This document shows, in pieces, positions 1-8,096 of a DNA stretch of 64,000 nucleotides. The stretch is taken from assembly GCF_005954645.2 (NCBI RefSeq), contig NZ_CP040695.2:4216001-4280000 (forward strand), read 5' to 3'. Numbering within the stretch: the stretch's first letter is position 1; every line of letters begins with the position of its first letter. A model generated the notes under the pieces. The model was given only the letters and a program-made list of their open reading frames with translations, did not search any database and was not told where the DNA came from. The translations under genes were made by a program, and so were the position numbers. The DNA is from Nocardioides sp. S-1144 (lineage in GTDB: Bacteria; Actinomycetota; Actinomycetes; Propionibacteriales; Nocardioidaceae).

Positions 1-1449
1 GCGCTGCGGCTGGCTGACGACGTTGCGCCACCCGACCGGCACGCCGTGCTGGACGACGCGGGCGAGCCGGGCCCGCTCGGCCAGGGCGACCGCGGCCGCG
101 ACCGGGGCGCCGGCGTCGCCGACCAGGCCCACGGCGAGCGGGTGCTCGTCGAGGAAGGCGGTGCTGACCTCACCGGCGAGGAACGCCTCGTCGCGCAGGA
201 CGGCGACCAGCTGGTCGCGGTTGGTGGTCAGCCCGTGGATGCGGGCCCGGGCCAGCGCCGAGGCGAGCTTGCGGGCGGCCTGCTCGCGGGTCGCCGCGTG
301 GGCCACGACCTTGGCCAGCATCGCGTCGTAGTGCGTGGAGACCTCGCTGCCCGACTCGAAGCCGGCGTCGACGCGCACGCCGCCGTCGGTCGGCACCTCG
401 AACGTCGTGAGCCGGCCGCTCTGCGGTTGGTAGCCGGCGGCGGGGTCCTCGGCGTAGAGCCGGGCCTCGATCGCGTGACCGACCGGTGCCGACTCGTCGA
501 GACCGGGTGCGTGGTGGTGCACGACGCGGCCCTCGGCGACCAGGAGCTGGAGCTCGACCAGGTCGACGCCGTGCACCATCTCGGTGACGGGGTGCTCGAC
601 CTGCAGGCGGGTGTTCATCTCGAGGAACCAGAAGATGTCCTTCTCGTCGTCGTAGAGGAACTCCACGGTGCCGGCCCCGAGGTAGTCGATCGCGGCGGCC
701 GCGGCCCGGCCGGCGGCGTGCAGCGCCTCGCGGGTGGCGTCGGAGAGCCCCGGGGCCGGCGCCTCCTCCACGACCTTCTGGTGGCGCCGCTGCAACGAGC
801 AGTCGCGCTCGCCGAGCACGATGACGCCGTCGTCGGTGCCGAGCACCTGCACCTCCACGTGGCGCCCGCGCTCGACGTAGGGCTCGACGAAGACGGTGCC
901 GTCGCCGAAGGCCGACTCCGCCTCGGCGCGGGCCTGCTCGACCTCGGCGGCCAGCGACGCCAGCGACCGGACGACGCGCATGCCGCGTCCCCCGCCGCCG
1001 GCGCTGGCCTTCACCAGCAGCGGCAGGTCCGCCTCGGTCGGCTCCGCCGGCGCCTCGAGCACCGGGACGCCGGCCGCGGCCATGATCTGCTTGGCCCGGA
1101 TCTTGGAGCCCATCTGCTCCATCGACTCCGGCGACGGGCCGACCCACGTGAGCCCCACCGCCGCGACGGCGCGCGCGAGGTCGGCGTTCTCCGAGAGGAA
1201 CCCGTAGCCCGGGTGGACGGCGTCCGCCCCGGCCCGCTTGGCCGCCTCGATCACCAGGTCGGCGCGCAGGTAGGTCTCGGCCGGGCTCGTGCCCGGCAGC
1301 CGGACGACGTGGTCGGCCTCGCGCACGTAGGGCAGGTCGGCGTCGGCGTCGGAGTGGAGGGCGACGGTCTCGATGCCGAGCCGGCGGCAGGTGCGGAAGA
1401 CGCGGCTGGCGATCTCGGCCCGGTTGGCGACGAGCAGGCGGGTGATCAT
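1..1449 (-). CDS. Acyl-CoA carboxylase biotin-carboxylase (alpha) subunit, 3' end outside window
   Basis: Biotin carboxylase half of a two-subunit acyl-CoA carboxylase: it carboxylates biotin with ATP and bicarbonate. Only the first 483 codons are present; the reading frame is open to base 1, so the C-terminal biotinyl (BCCP) region is not seen. The ATG at 1449 gives MITRLLVANRAEIASRVFRT, the standard N-terminus. Seen: HPGYGFLSEN at about residues 79-88, the ATP-grasp glycine loop KASAGGGGRGM at about 147-157, then RDCSLQRRHQKVVEEAP and FLEMNTRLQVEHPVTE, the catalytic strand set. It starts 5 nt after the stop of the carboxyltransferase gene, so the two are co-transcribed and probably coupled. 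The substrate is set by the partner subunit: methylcrotonyl- or geranyl-CoA type is most likely. Confidence 0.93.
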   Translation of the reverse strand, partial: MITRLLVANRAEIASRVFRTCRRLGIETVALHSDADADLPYVREADHVVRLPGTSPAETYLRADLVIEAAKRAGADAVHPGYGFLSENADLARAVAAVGLTWVGPSPESMEQMGSKIRAKQIMAAAGVPVLEAPAEPTEADLPLLVKASAGGGGRGMRVVRSLASLAAEVEQARAEAESAFGDGTVFVEPYVERGRHVEVQVLGTDDGVIVLGERDCSLQRRHQKVVEEAPAPGLSDATREALHAAGRAAAAAIDYLGAGTVEFLYDDEKDIFWFLEMNTRLQVEHPVTEMVHGVDLVELQLLVAEGRVVHHHAPGLDESAPVGHAIEARLYAEDPAAGYQPQSGRLTTFEVPTDGGVRVDAGFESGSEVSTHYDAMLAKVVAHAATREQAARKLASALARARIHGLTTNRDQLVAVLRDEAFLAGEVSTAFLDEHPLAVGLVGDAGAPVAAAVALAERARLARVVQHGVPVGWRNVVSQPQR

Positions 1450-1454
1450 CGCGC

Positions 1455-3047
1455 TCACATCCTGAAGACGCCGAAGCGGTCGGTGCCCGCGTACGGCTTG
1501 TTCTCGATGACGGAGAGGCAGATGCCCAGGACGGTGCGGGTGTCGCGGGGGTCGATGACGCCGTCGTCGTAGAGCATCCCGGACAGGAAGTGCGGCAGCG
1601 ACTGCTCCTCGATCTGGGCCTCGACCATCGCCTTGACGCCGGCGAAGCCGTCGGCGTCGAAGGTCTCGCCCCTCGACTCCGCCGAGGTGCGCGCCACGAT
1701 CTCCAGGACGCCGGCCAGCTGGGCCGGGCCCATCACCGCCGACTTCGCGCTCGGCCAGGTGAAGAGGAACCGCGGGTCGAAGGCGCGGCCGTTCATGCCG
1801 TAGTTGCCGGCCCCGTAGGAGGCGCCCATCACCACGGTCAGGTGCGGGACGGTGGAGTTGCTGATCGCGTTGATCATCATCGCGCCGTGCTTGATGATCC
1901 CGCCCTGCTCGTACTCCGCGCCGACCATGTAGCCGGTCGTGTTGTGCAGGAACAGCAGGGGCGTGTCGCTCTGGTTGGCCAGCTGCACGAACTGCGCGGC
2001 CTTCTGGGCCTCCTCGCTGAAGAGCACGCCCCGGGCGTTGGCGAGGATCCCGACCGGACGGCCGTGCAGGCGCGCCCAGCCGGTGACGAGCGAGGTGCCG
2101 TAGAGCGGCTTGAACTCGTCGAAGGCCGCCGCGTTGCCGCGGGAGACGCCGTCGACCACGCAGGCGATGACCTCGCGCGGGTCGAAGGGCTCCTTGAGGT
2201 CGCCGGGGATGAGGTCGAGCAGCCCGTCGGGGTCGGCGTCGGGCTCGGCGTACGAGCCGGGCGCCGGGGGCGCGGTGGCCTTGCGCCAGTTGAGCCGGGC
2301 CACGATCCGTCGTCCGATCCGGATGGCGTCGCGCTCGTCCTCGGCGAGGTGGTCGGCCAGGCCGGAGGTGCGGGCGTGCATCTCCGCGCCGCCGAGCGAC
2401 TCGTCGTCGGACTCCTCGCCGGTCGCCATCCGCACCAGCGGCGGGCCGCCGAGGAAGACCTTCGCGCGCCCCCTCACCATCACCGTGTGGTCGCTCATCC
2501 CGGGCACGTAGGCGCCGCCGGCGGTCGAGTTGCCGAAGACGAGCGCGATCGTCGGCTCCTTGCGGGCGCTGGCGCGGGTGAGGTCGCGGAACAGCTTGCC
2601 GCCGGGGATGAAGATCTCCTTCTGCGTCGGCAGGTCGGCGCCTCCGGACTCGACCAGCGAGACCGTCGGGAGGCCGTTCTCCTCGGCGATCTGCGCGGCG
2701 CGGAACACCTTCCTCGTCGTCCACGGGTTGCTCGCGCCGCCCTTCACCGACGGGTCGTTGGCGGTGATCATGCACTCGACACCCTCGATGACGCCGATGC
2801 CGGTGACGACGCTGGCACCGACGGTGAAGTCGGAGCCCCAGCCGGCCAGCGGCGACAGCTCGAGGAAGGCCGAGCCCTCGTCGACGAGCAGCTCGATCCG
2901 CTCGCGGGGCATCAGCTTGCCGCGCTCGTGGTGGCGCTGGACGCTGCGCTCGCCGCCGCCGGCGACCGCCTTGGCGTGCTCGGTGTCGAGGTCGGCGAGC
3001 TTCTCGAGCATCGCCTCGCGGTGGGTGGGACCCTGCGTGGTCGTCAT
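1455..3047 (-). CDS. Acyl-CoA carboxylase carboxyltransferase (beta) subunit, methylcrotonyl/geranyl-CoA type
   Basis: 530-aa carboxyltransferase that moves CO2 from carboxybiotin to an acyl-CoA. Crotonase-fold halves are visible: GNSTAGGAY at residues 172-180 (N half), LHNTTGYMVG at about 368-377 and GAGNYGM at 412-418 (C half, biotin/acyl-CoA site). Length and motifs fit the MccB/AccD1/AtuC/LiuB group (about 530-540 aa) rather than propionyl-CoA carboxylase. The ATG at 3047 overlaps the stop of the SRPBCC gene by 4 nt (ATGA), which decides this start; the frame is open further upstream but overlaps that gene. The AtuA neighbour favours a branched or terpenoid acyl-CoA. Methylcrotonyl- versus geranyl-CoA cannot be settled from these motifs. 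Confidence 0.92.
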   Translation of the reverse strand: MTTTQGPTHREAMLEKLADLDTEHAKAVAGGGERSVQRHHERGKLMPRERIELLVDEGSAFLELSPLAGWGSDFTVGASVVTGIGVIEGVECMITANDPSVKGGASNPWTTRKVFRAAQIAEENGLPTVSLVESGGADLPTQKEIFIPGGKLFRDLTRASARKEPTIALVFGNSTAGGAYVPGMSDHTVMVRGRAKVFLGGPPLVRMATGEESDDESLGGAEMHARTSGLADHLAEDERDAIRIGRRIVARLNWRKATAPPAPGSYAEPDADPDGLLDLIPGDLKEPFDPREVIACVVDGVSRGNAAAFDEFKPLYGTSLVTGWARLHGRPVGILANARGVLFSEEAQKAAQFVQLANQSDTPLLFLHNTTGYMVGAEYEQGGIIKHGAMMINAISNSTVPHLTVVMGASYGAGNYGMNGRAFDPRFLFTWPSAKSAVMGPAQLAGVLEIVARTSAESRGETFDADGFAGVKAMVEAQIEEQSLPHFLSGMLYDDGVIDPRDTRTVLGICLSVIENKPYAGTDRFGVFRM

Positions 3048-3514
3048 GCCTCCAGCACCGCCCTCATCCGCTCCAGCGTGGTGCGCATGCCGTTGACGTT
3101 GGTGCGCCCGCGCAACCGCCCGAGCAGCAGCCAGTACACGCGCATCGCGAGCGCCGGCTGGAGGCGGAAGTACTCCGTGACCCGGGTGCCGCCGTCCTCG
3201 GGGTCGAGGCGGTAGCCCCAGTTGTTCACCGAGACCGCGTCGGTGCCGACGGAGAACTCGAAGACCCGCTCCGGCTCGCACACCGTCACCCGGCACGGTG
3301 ACCAGTACGTCGGGCCGACGCCGTTGCGCTTGACGTGTCCGGCGAAGGTCGCCCCGACCTCGGGCCCGGTCGACCCCTTGGTCCACCGGGCCTCGAAGGT
3401 CTCCGGCGAGAACTCCCCGATCCGGGTCACGTCGCTCACCAGGGCCCACACCGCGGCGACAGGGGCGTCGACGTGGAGGCTCACCTCCTGGCCCATCGGC
3501 TTCATCAGCGGCAT
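3044..3514 (-). CDS. SRPBCC family protein (polyketide cyclase/START-like fold)
   Basis: 156-aa protein with the SRPBCC pattern: early LHVDAPVAAVWALVSDVTRIGEFSPE, a central GPEVGATFAGHVKRN strand, and W/Y-rich strands ending in a long C-terminal helix (LERMRAVLEA). These small cytoplasmic proteins have a deep hydrophobic cavity and bind or act on lipids and acyl compounds. There is no metal or nucleotide motif, so no reaction can be named. It lies 67 nt after the AtuA gene and overlaps the carboxyltransferase start by 4 nt, so it is part of the operon and may bind a hydrophobic intermediate of the same pathway. Confidence 0.85.
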   Translation of the reverse strand: MPLMKPMGQEVSLHVDAPVAAVWALVSDVTRIGEFSPETFEARWTKGSTGPEVGATFAGHVKRNGVGPTYWSPCRVTVCEPERVFEFSVGTDAVSVNNWGYRLDPEDGGTRVTEYFRLQPALAMRVYWLLLGRLRGRTNVNGMRTTLERMRAVLEA

Positions 3515-3581
3515 TGCGGGTCCTGTCGTCGGCGGTGGGGGGCGCTGACCGCGCCGGGTCGGCGCGGGGTGGGCGGGAGGG

Positions 3582-5348
3582 TCACAGCAGTCCCTCCTGG
3601 ACCTGGACGTGGCGCGACCGGACCCACTCGCCGAGGCCCTTGGCCTGGGGGTCGAAGCGGGTGGAGGCGGCGACGCCCTCGCCGAGGAGGCCCCGGAGCA
3701 CGACGTTGACCGCGCCGAGGTGCGGGAGCACGTAGACGTCGATGGCGTCGTCGGGCAGCGCGGCCGCCTCGGGCACGAGCTCGCGGACCCGGCGCGGGGT
3801 GATGAGCTTGGTCAGCCAGGTGACGCGGTCGGCGCGGGCCGGCGAGCCGTCGTGCGCGACCCACAGGCCGAGGTTGGCGTCGCCGCCCTTGTCGCCGGAG
3901 CGGGCGTGCACGAACGTGCCGAGCGGCACCCGGCGGGTGATCGTGTCGATCGGCGCCGGGTACGGCGAGGGACGGCGTCCGACGTGGTCGGCGTCCGGGT
4001 CGGGGTCGAGCGGCCCGGGCGGGTCGGGCACGACCTCGCGGCGTCCGTCGGCGTGGACGACGGTGTGCTCGACGGCGGCCCGGTCGACGAGCGCCGGCCG
4101 GTAGACGCCGTACGGCGTGGGCGGGCCGGGCGGCGAGGTCAACGTGAAGCCGGGGTAGGAGCCGAGGGCGAGCTCGACGAGCGGACCCGTGAACGCCTTG
4201 CCCACCGGTGCGGCGTCGGCGTCCTTGACGGTGCACCGCAGCAGGCAGGAGGCGCCCTCCTCGGTGTCGGCGTCGGCGGCGGGCAGCGCGGTGCGGGTCC
4301 AGGTCACCGAGGACGCCGTCAGCACCGCGTCGAGCTGGGCGCGGACCCAGTCGGCCTTGGCCTCGACGTCGAGGCCGGTGAGCACCAGCTCCATCGTGTT
4401 GCGGTAGCCGCCGAGGGTGTTGACGCAGACCTTGAGCCGCGCCGGCGGGGCCACGCCGCGCACCCCGGTGACGGCGACCCGGTCGGGGCCGACCTGCTCG
4501 AGCCGCACGGTGTCGAGCCGGGTGGTCACGTCGGGCCCGAGGTAGTGCGCCGACTGGATCTCGTAGACCAGCTGGGCGGTGACGGTGTCGACGGTGACCG
4601 CGCCGCCGGTGCCGTCGTGCTTGGTCACCACGCACGACCCGTCGGCCGCCACCTCGGCGAGCGGGAAGCCGAGCGGCCGGTCGAGCGACCCGGCCGGGAG
4701 GCTCAGGAAGCCGGAGAAGTTGCCGCCGGTGGCCTGGGTGCCGCACTCCAGGACGTGCCCGGCCACGACGGCGCCGGCCAGCTCGTCGTAGGACGTCGGC
4801 GTCCAGCCGTGGTGGGCCACGGCCGGTCCGACGACGAGCGAGGCGTCGGTGACCCGGCCGGTGACGACGACGTCGGCACCGGCGCGCAGGGCGGCGGCGA
4901 TGCCGAACCCGCCCAGGTAGGCGTTGGCGGTGAGCGCGCCGGCGAGGCCGAGCTCGCCGGCGCGCGGGCGCAGGTCGTCGCCCTCGACGTGGGCGACGAC
5001 GGGGTCGAGGCCGAGCCCGCGGGCGACCTCGCGGAGCGCGTCGGCCAGACCGGCCGGGTTGAGCCCGCCGGCGTTGCTGACGATCCGGACGCCACGCTCG
5101 AGCGCGAGGCCGAGGCAGTCCTCGACCTGGCGCACGAAGGTGCGCGCGTAGCCGAGCCGCGGGTCCCTCATCGTGTCCTTGCCGAGGATCAGCATGGTGA
5201 GCTCGGCGAGGTAGTCGCCGGTGAGGACGTCGAGGCCCTGCCCGTCGGCGGAGCCCTCGAGCATCTCGCGCATCGCGGAGAGCCGGTCGCCGTAGAAGCC
5301 CGAGCAGCTGCCGATCCGCAGCGGCCGGCGGGCGGCGTCGTCAGGCAC
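3582..5348 (-). CDS. Acyclic terpene utilization AtuA family protein (DUF1446)
   Basis: 588-aa protein. The N-terminal AtuA domain starts with RIGSCSGFYGDRLSAMREML and runs to about residue 450, with YLAELTMLILGK at about 45-57 and SNAGGLNPAG at about 90-100. A C-terminal AtuA-like domain carries the conserved HARSGDKGGDANLG at about 480-495. AtuA is needed for citronellol/geraniol breakdown in Pseudomonas, but its reaction is unproven. The GTG start at 5348 overlaps the TIGR03084 gene by 8 nt. Linkage to a biotin carboxylase resembles the atu locus, where geranyl-CoA carboxylase is encoded beside AtuA. Confidence 0.9.
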   Translation of the reverse strand: MPDDAARRPLRIGSCSGFYGDRLSAMREMLEGSADGQGLDVLTGDYLAELTMLILGKDTMRDPRLGYARTFVRQVEDCLGLALERGVRIVSNAGGLNPAGLADALREVARGLGLDPVVAHVEGDDLRPRAGELGLAGALTANAYLGGFGIAAALRAGADVVVTGRVTDASLVVGPAVAHHGWTPTSYDELAGAVVAGHVLECGTQATGGNFSGFLSLPAGSLDRPLGFPLAEVAADGSCVVTKHDGTGGAVTVDTVTAQLVYEIQSAHYLGPDVTTRLDTVRLEQVGPDRVAVTGVRGVAPPARLKVCVNTLGGYRNTMELVLTGLDVEAKADWVRAQLDAVLTASSVTWTRTALPAADADTEEGASCLLRCTVKDADAAPVGKAFTGPLVELALGSYPGFTLTSPPGPPTPYGVYRPALVDRAAVEHTVVHADGRREVVPDPPGPLDPDPDADHVGRRPSPYPAPIDTITRRVPLGTFVHARSGDKGGDANLGLWVAHDGSPARADRVTWLTKLITPRRVRELVPEAAALPDDAIDVYVLPHLGAVNVVLRGLLGEGVAASTRFDPQAKGLGEWVRSRHVQVQEGLL

Positions 5349-6141
5349 GGGTCACCGCGTCCCGGCCGGCGCCGGGCGGACCGGCGAAGCACTGCGCGAC
5401 GTCGAGCCAGGCGTCGGCGCCCGGCCCGACCGCGACGAGGTCGGTGTCGGCGCGGTGCACCCGCTGGGTCACGAGGCGGCAGAAGTCGTGCGCGGGTCCG
5501 GTCACCCGCTCGGGGGCGTCGTCGGGTCCCCAGGTCCAGGTCCCGCCGCTCGGGGCGACCAGCTCGACCCGCACGTCGGCGTCGGGGACGTCGACCCCGT
5601 GGGCGGCGAAGGCGAAGCCGCGGGTGCGCACGCCGAGGTGGGCGACGTGCCGGATGCGGTCGGTGACCTCGGGCGCGACACCGAGGGCGTCGTGGACGTC
5701 GAGGGCGTGCGCCCAGGTCTCCATGAACCGGGCGGTGACCATCGACGCCGGCGCCATCGGCGGCCCGAACCACGGCATCCGCACACCGTCGGGCACGGCC
5801 CGCAGCGCCGCGGCCAGCCCGGCGCGGGCGCCGTCCCAGCGGGCGAGCAGCTCCTCCGGCGGCAGGGCGGCGAGCTCGAGCGCGGCGGCGTCGACGAAGC
5901 CGGTGGGGTCCTCGACCGCGGCGAGCACCAGCGCGTCCCAGGGCCCCTGGTCGTCGTGGGCGCGGGCGGCCAGGGTGGCCGCCTCGTCGGTCCAGAGCAG
6001 GTGCGCGACCTGGGCGGCGACGCTCCAGCCGGGCGCGGGGGTGGCGGTGGCCCACCCGGCCGCGTCGAGGCCGGCGACGAGGGCGCGCAGCCGGTCGCCC
6101 TCGGCCGCCAGGTCGGCCAGCAGGTCGTCGAGCAGGGTCAT
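5341..6141 (-). CDS. TIGR03084 family protein (DinB/maleylpyruvate-isomerase-like fold)
   Basis: 266-aa cytoplasmic protein of the DinB-like, putatively metal- and mycothiol-associated group. The N-terminal four-helix segment has the family signature PAPGWSVAAQVAHLLWTDE at about residues 30-48, with a probable metal-ligand His. A second His-rich helix, FMETWAHALDVHDALG, is near residue 150, and a C-terminal domain has GTWTWGPDDAPERVTGPAHDFCRLVTQR. The ATG at 6141 overlaps the TetR stop by 4 nt. In actinomycetes this family recurs next to AtuA and acyl-CoA carboxylase genes, so a role in the same pathway, perhaps a mycothiol-dependent step or isomerisation, is an inference. Confidence 0.85.
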   Translation of the reverse strand: MTLLDDLLADLAAEGDRLRALVAGLDAAGWATATPAPGWSVAAQVAHLLWTDEAATLAARAHDDQGPWDALVLAAVEDPTGFVDAAALELAALPPEELLARWDGARAGLAAALRAVPDGVRMPWFGPPMAPASMVTARFMETWAHALDVHDALGVAPEVTDRIRHVAHLGVRTRGFAFAAHGVDVPDADVRVELVAPSGGTWTWGPDDAPERVTGPAHDFCRLVTQRVHRADTDLVAVGPGADAWLDVAQCFAGPPGAGRDAVTRA

Positions 6142-6752
6142 CGGTGCTCCTCCAGCCGGGCGTCGAGGACGGCGGCCCACTCGTCGAGGATCCGGCCGCG
6201 GCGCCGGGCGTCGTCGCTGATGGTGGTGGCCAGGCCGAGGCCGCGCACCAGGTCGAGGGTCGCCTGCACCAGCTCGCGGACGCCGGGCTGCGACTCGTCG
6301 GCGCCGAGCGCCTCGACGACGAGCCGGTGCGCCTCACGGCCGACCCGCTGCTCGAGCGGCGCCACGGCGGCGAGCAGCGCCTCGTCGGTGCGGGCGGCCA
6401 CCCACAGCTCGAGGGCGGCGAAGAAGACGGGCGAGGCGAAGTGGTCGCCGAGCACCTGCAGCACCGCACGGGTGCGGCGGACGCCGGTCGGCAGCCGGCT
6501 CGCGGCGGCCGCGAGCTCGGCACCCCGGACGACGGTCAGGTGCTCGACGGCGGCGACGACCAGGTCGTTCTTGGTCGGGAAGTGGTGCAGCTGCGCGCCG
6601 CGGCTGACGCCGGCCCGCTCGGAGACCAGGGTGGTCGAGGTGCCGGCGAAGCCGCGCTCGACGAGGCACTCGACGGTGGCCTCCAGCAGCCGCGCACGCA
6701 TCGCGCGGGACCGCTCCTCCTGGGGCACGCGCTGCGGTGTCGTGGTCGGCAC
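6138..6752 (-). CDS. TetR/AcrR family transcriptional regulator of the AtuA-carboxylase operon
   Basis: 204-aa one-component repressor. The N-terminal TetR helix-turn-helix spans about residues 18-64 (RARLLEATVECLVERGFAGT, then VSRGAQLHHFPTKNDLVVAA). The remaining helices form the ligand-binding and dimer domain and carry no family-specific motif. It is the first gene of the operon, overlapping the next start by 4 nt. Its GTG start lies 7 nt after a -10-like hexamer, so it is probably leaderless, and a dyad overlaps the -35 (see 6753-6797). Autoregulation of the whole operon is therefore likely. The inducer is probably a CoA thioester or terpenoid; this is inferred from the neighbours. Confidence 0.93.
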   Translation of the reverse strand: MPTTTPQRVPQEERSRAMRARLLEATVECLVERGFAGTSTTLVSERAGVSRGAQLHHFPTKNDLVVAAVEHLTVVRGAELAAAASRLPTGVRRTRAVLQVLGDHFASPVFFAALELWVAARTDEALLAAVAPLEQRVGREAHRLVVEALGADESQPGVRELVQATLDLVRGLGLATTISDDARRRGRILDEWAAVLDARLEEHR

Positions 6753-6797
6753 GTCGACGACGATGCCGCACCGACGAACAAACAGTCAACCCTGACT
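6753..6797 (-). promoter_or_regulatory. Leaderless promoter and candidate operator of the TetR-AtuA operon
   Basis: On the minus strand: -35 TTGACT (6784-6789), 18-nt spacer, -10 CATCGT (6760-6765), then 7 nt to the GTG at 6752. The dyad AGTCA-ACCC-TGACT (6784-6797) covers the -35 and abuts the stop codon of the FkbM gene. A repressor bound there would block RNA polymerase. Confidence 0.65.
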
Positions 6798-7658
6798 TTA
6801 ACTGGGGTCGACCTCGGGCTCGTAGGCCGGACCGACCATCATCAGGTCGAACTCGATGGCGCGCAGCGTCGTGCGGTCGCGGTTGACCGGGAACATCCCG
6901 GTGGTCTGGAAGCCCGCGGCCTCGTAGATGTCGAGCATCTCGGCCAGGCGGGGCATGCCGTCGTAGATCGGCACCATCGCGACCTCCGACTGGAGCCCGA
7001 GCAGCTGCTGCACCTTGTCCCCGGCGCCGCGGAAGGTCTCCAGGTCGTAGCCCTGGGTGTCCATCTTGAGGAACGGGCGCGGGTCGTCGAGGCCGGCCAT
7101 GACGTCGTCCCAGAGGTCGGCGAGCCGCCGGATCCGGATCTCCTCGACGGTCGTCCTCGACAGGTTCTCGGCCCAGTCGCGGCCGAACTCGCTGGCCGGC
7201 AGCAGCGAGCTCAGCGGACCCGGGGTCATGTTGATCTCCGCGGTGCCGTCCTCGTCGCCGAGCGCGCAGTCGACGATGCGCCAGTCGGGGTCGTCGGCCG
7301 AGAGCTCGCGGAGCCGCTCCACCAGGTGCGCGACCGGCTCGAAGCTGACGATCCGGCCGGTGTAGCCGTTGCGGCGCAGGCTCTTGGCGTACTGGCCCTT
7401 GTTGCCCCCGACGTCGAGGACGACGTTCGCGCCGACGGCCCGCAGCAGCCACGCCGAGTGCTCGCGGCCGAGGAAGTCGGCGACCGCACGCTCGAAGCGG
7501 CCCTGGCGGGTGCGCGCCGAGCGCGGCTGGTAGACGATGCTCGCCTCCACCTCCGGCGGCCCGAGCTGGCGCACCCGACGCCGGGCGCCGGGCCGGACGA
7601 GCAGCCAGGCGTCGTCGTCGACGCGCTGCGGCGTCCAGGTCGCGATGTCCTGATCCAT
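6798..7658 (-). CDS. FkbM family SAM-dependent methyltransferase
   Basis: 286-aa methyltransferase with a class I Rossmann SAM site: VVLDVGGNKGQYAKSLRRNG (motif I at residues 79-98) and IVSFEPV with the acidic ribose ligand E107. The FkbM domain continues through VDCALGDEDGTAEIN and FLKMDTQGYD, the signature KxDxxG/D stretch. The family O-methylates sugars, polyketides or lipids; the acceptor is unknown here. The ATG at 7658 lies 6 nt after TAGGGT (7665-7670, minus strand), so it is probably leaderless, with its own promoter inside the end of the upstream gene. Confidence 0.9.
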   Translation of the reverse strand: MDQDIATWTPQRVDDDAWLLVRPGARRRVRQLGPPEVEASIVYQPRSARTRQGRFERAVADFLGREHSAWLLRAVGANVVLDVGGNKGQYAKSLRRNGYTGRIVSFEPVAHLVERLRELSADDPDWRIVDCALGDEDGTAEINMTPGPLSSLLPASEFGRDWAENLSRTTVEEIRIRRLADLWDDVMAGLDDPRPFLKMDTQGYDLETFRGAGDKVQQLLGLQSEVAMVPIYDGMPRLAEMLDIYEAAGFQTTGMFPVNRDRTTLRAIEFDLMMVGPAYEPEVDPS

Positions 7659-7667
7659 GCGGCCACC

Positions 7668-8096
7668 CTAAGGGTGTGGCCGCAGCCGCCCGGCCGCGCG
7701 GTGGAGCCACTCCCAGCCGCCGGTGCACCACAGCGCCCAGACCACGAGCAGCGGCTGGAAGAGCAGCCGCACCACCCGGGCGGTGGCCGTGTCGAGGCCG
7801 AAGGAGGGTGAGCCGTCGACCGCCTGCCACACGTTGCCGGGGAAGACCGCGACGAAGAACACCGCGACCACGACCCCGAGGACCGCGCGCCGGTCGTCGT
7901 GCCGGCCGGCCGGGAGCAGCAGCGCCGCGCCCAGCACCAGCTCGACCACGCCCGAGACGAGCACGATCTCCTCGCGCAGCGGCAGGAACGTCGGCACCTG
8001 GCCGAGGAACTCCGCGGCGATCGCGAAGTGCGCGACCCCCGCGACCAGCAGGACGGCCGCGAGCAGCACCCGGGCCGCCGTCCGGACGGGGCTCAC
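7668..8096 (-). CDS. DoxX-like small membrane protein
   Basis: 142-aa integral membrane protein with four predicted hydrophobic segments: LLAAVLLVAGVAHF, IVLVSGVVELVLGAALLLPAG, AVLGVVVAVFFVAVFP and LLFQPLLVVWALWCTGG. The second helix has the E-x-x-L-G pattern typical of DoxX/DoxD-like proteins, linked elsewhere to quinone or redox partners. The GTG at 8096 overlaps the stop of the VanZ/RDD gene by 4 nt (GTGA), which decides the start and argues for translational coupling. The exact role is unknown. Confidence 0.78.
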   Translation of the reverse strand: MSPVRTAARVLLAAVLLVAGVAHFAIAAEFLGQVPTFLPLREEIVLVSGVVELVLGAALLLPAGRHDDRRAVLGVVVAVFFVAVFPGNVWQAVDGSPSFGLDTATARVVRLLFQPLLVVWALWCTGGWEWLHRAAGRLRPHP

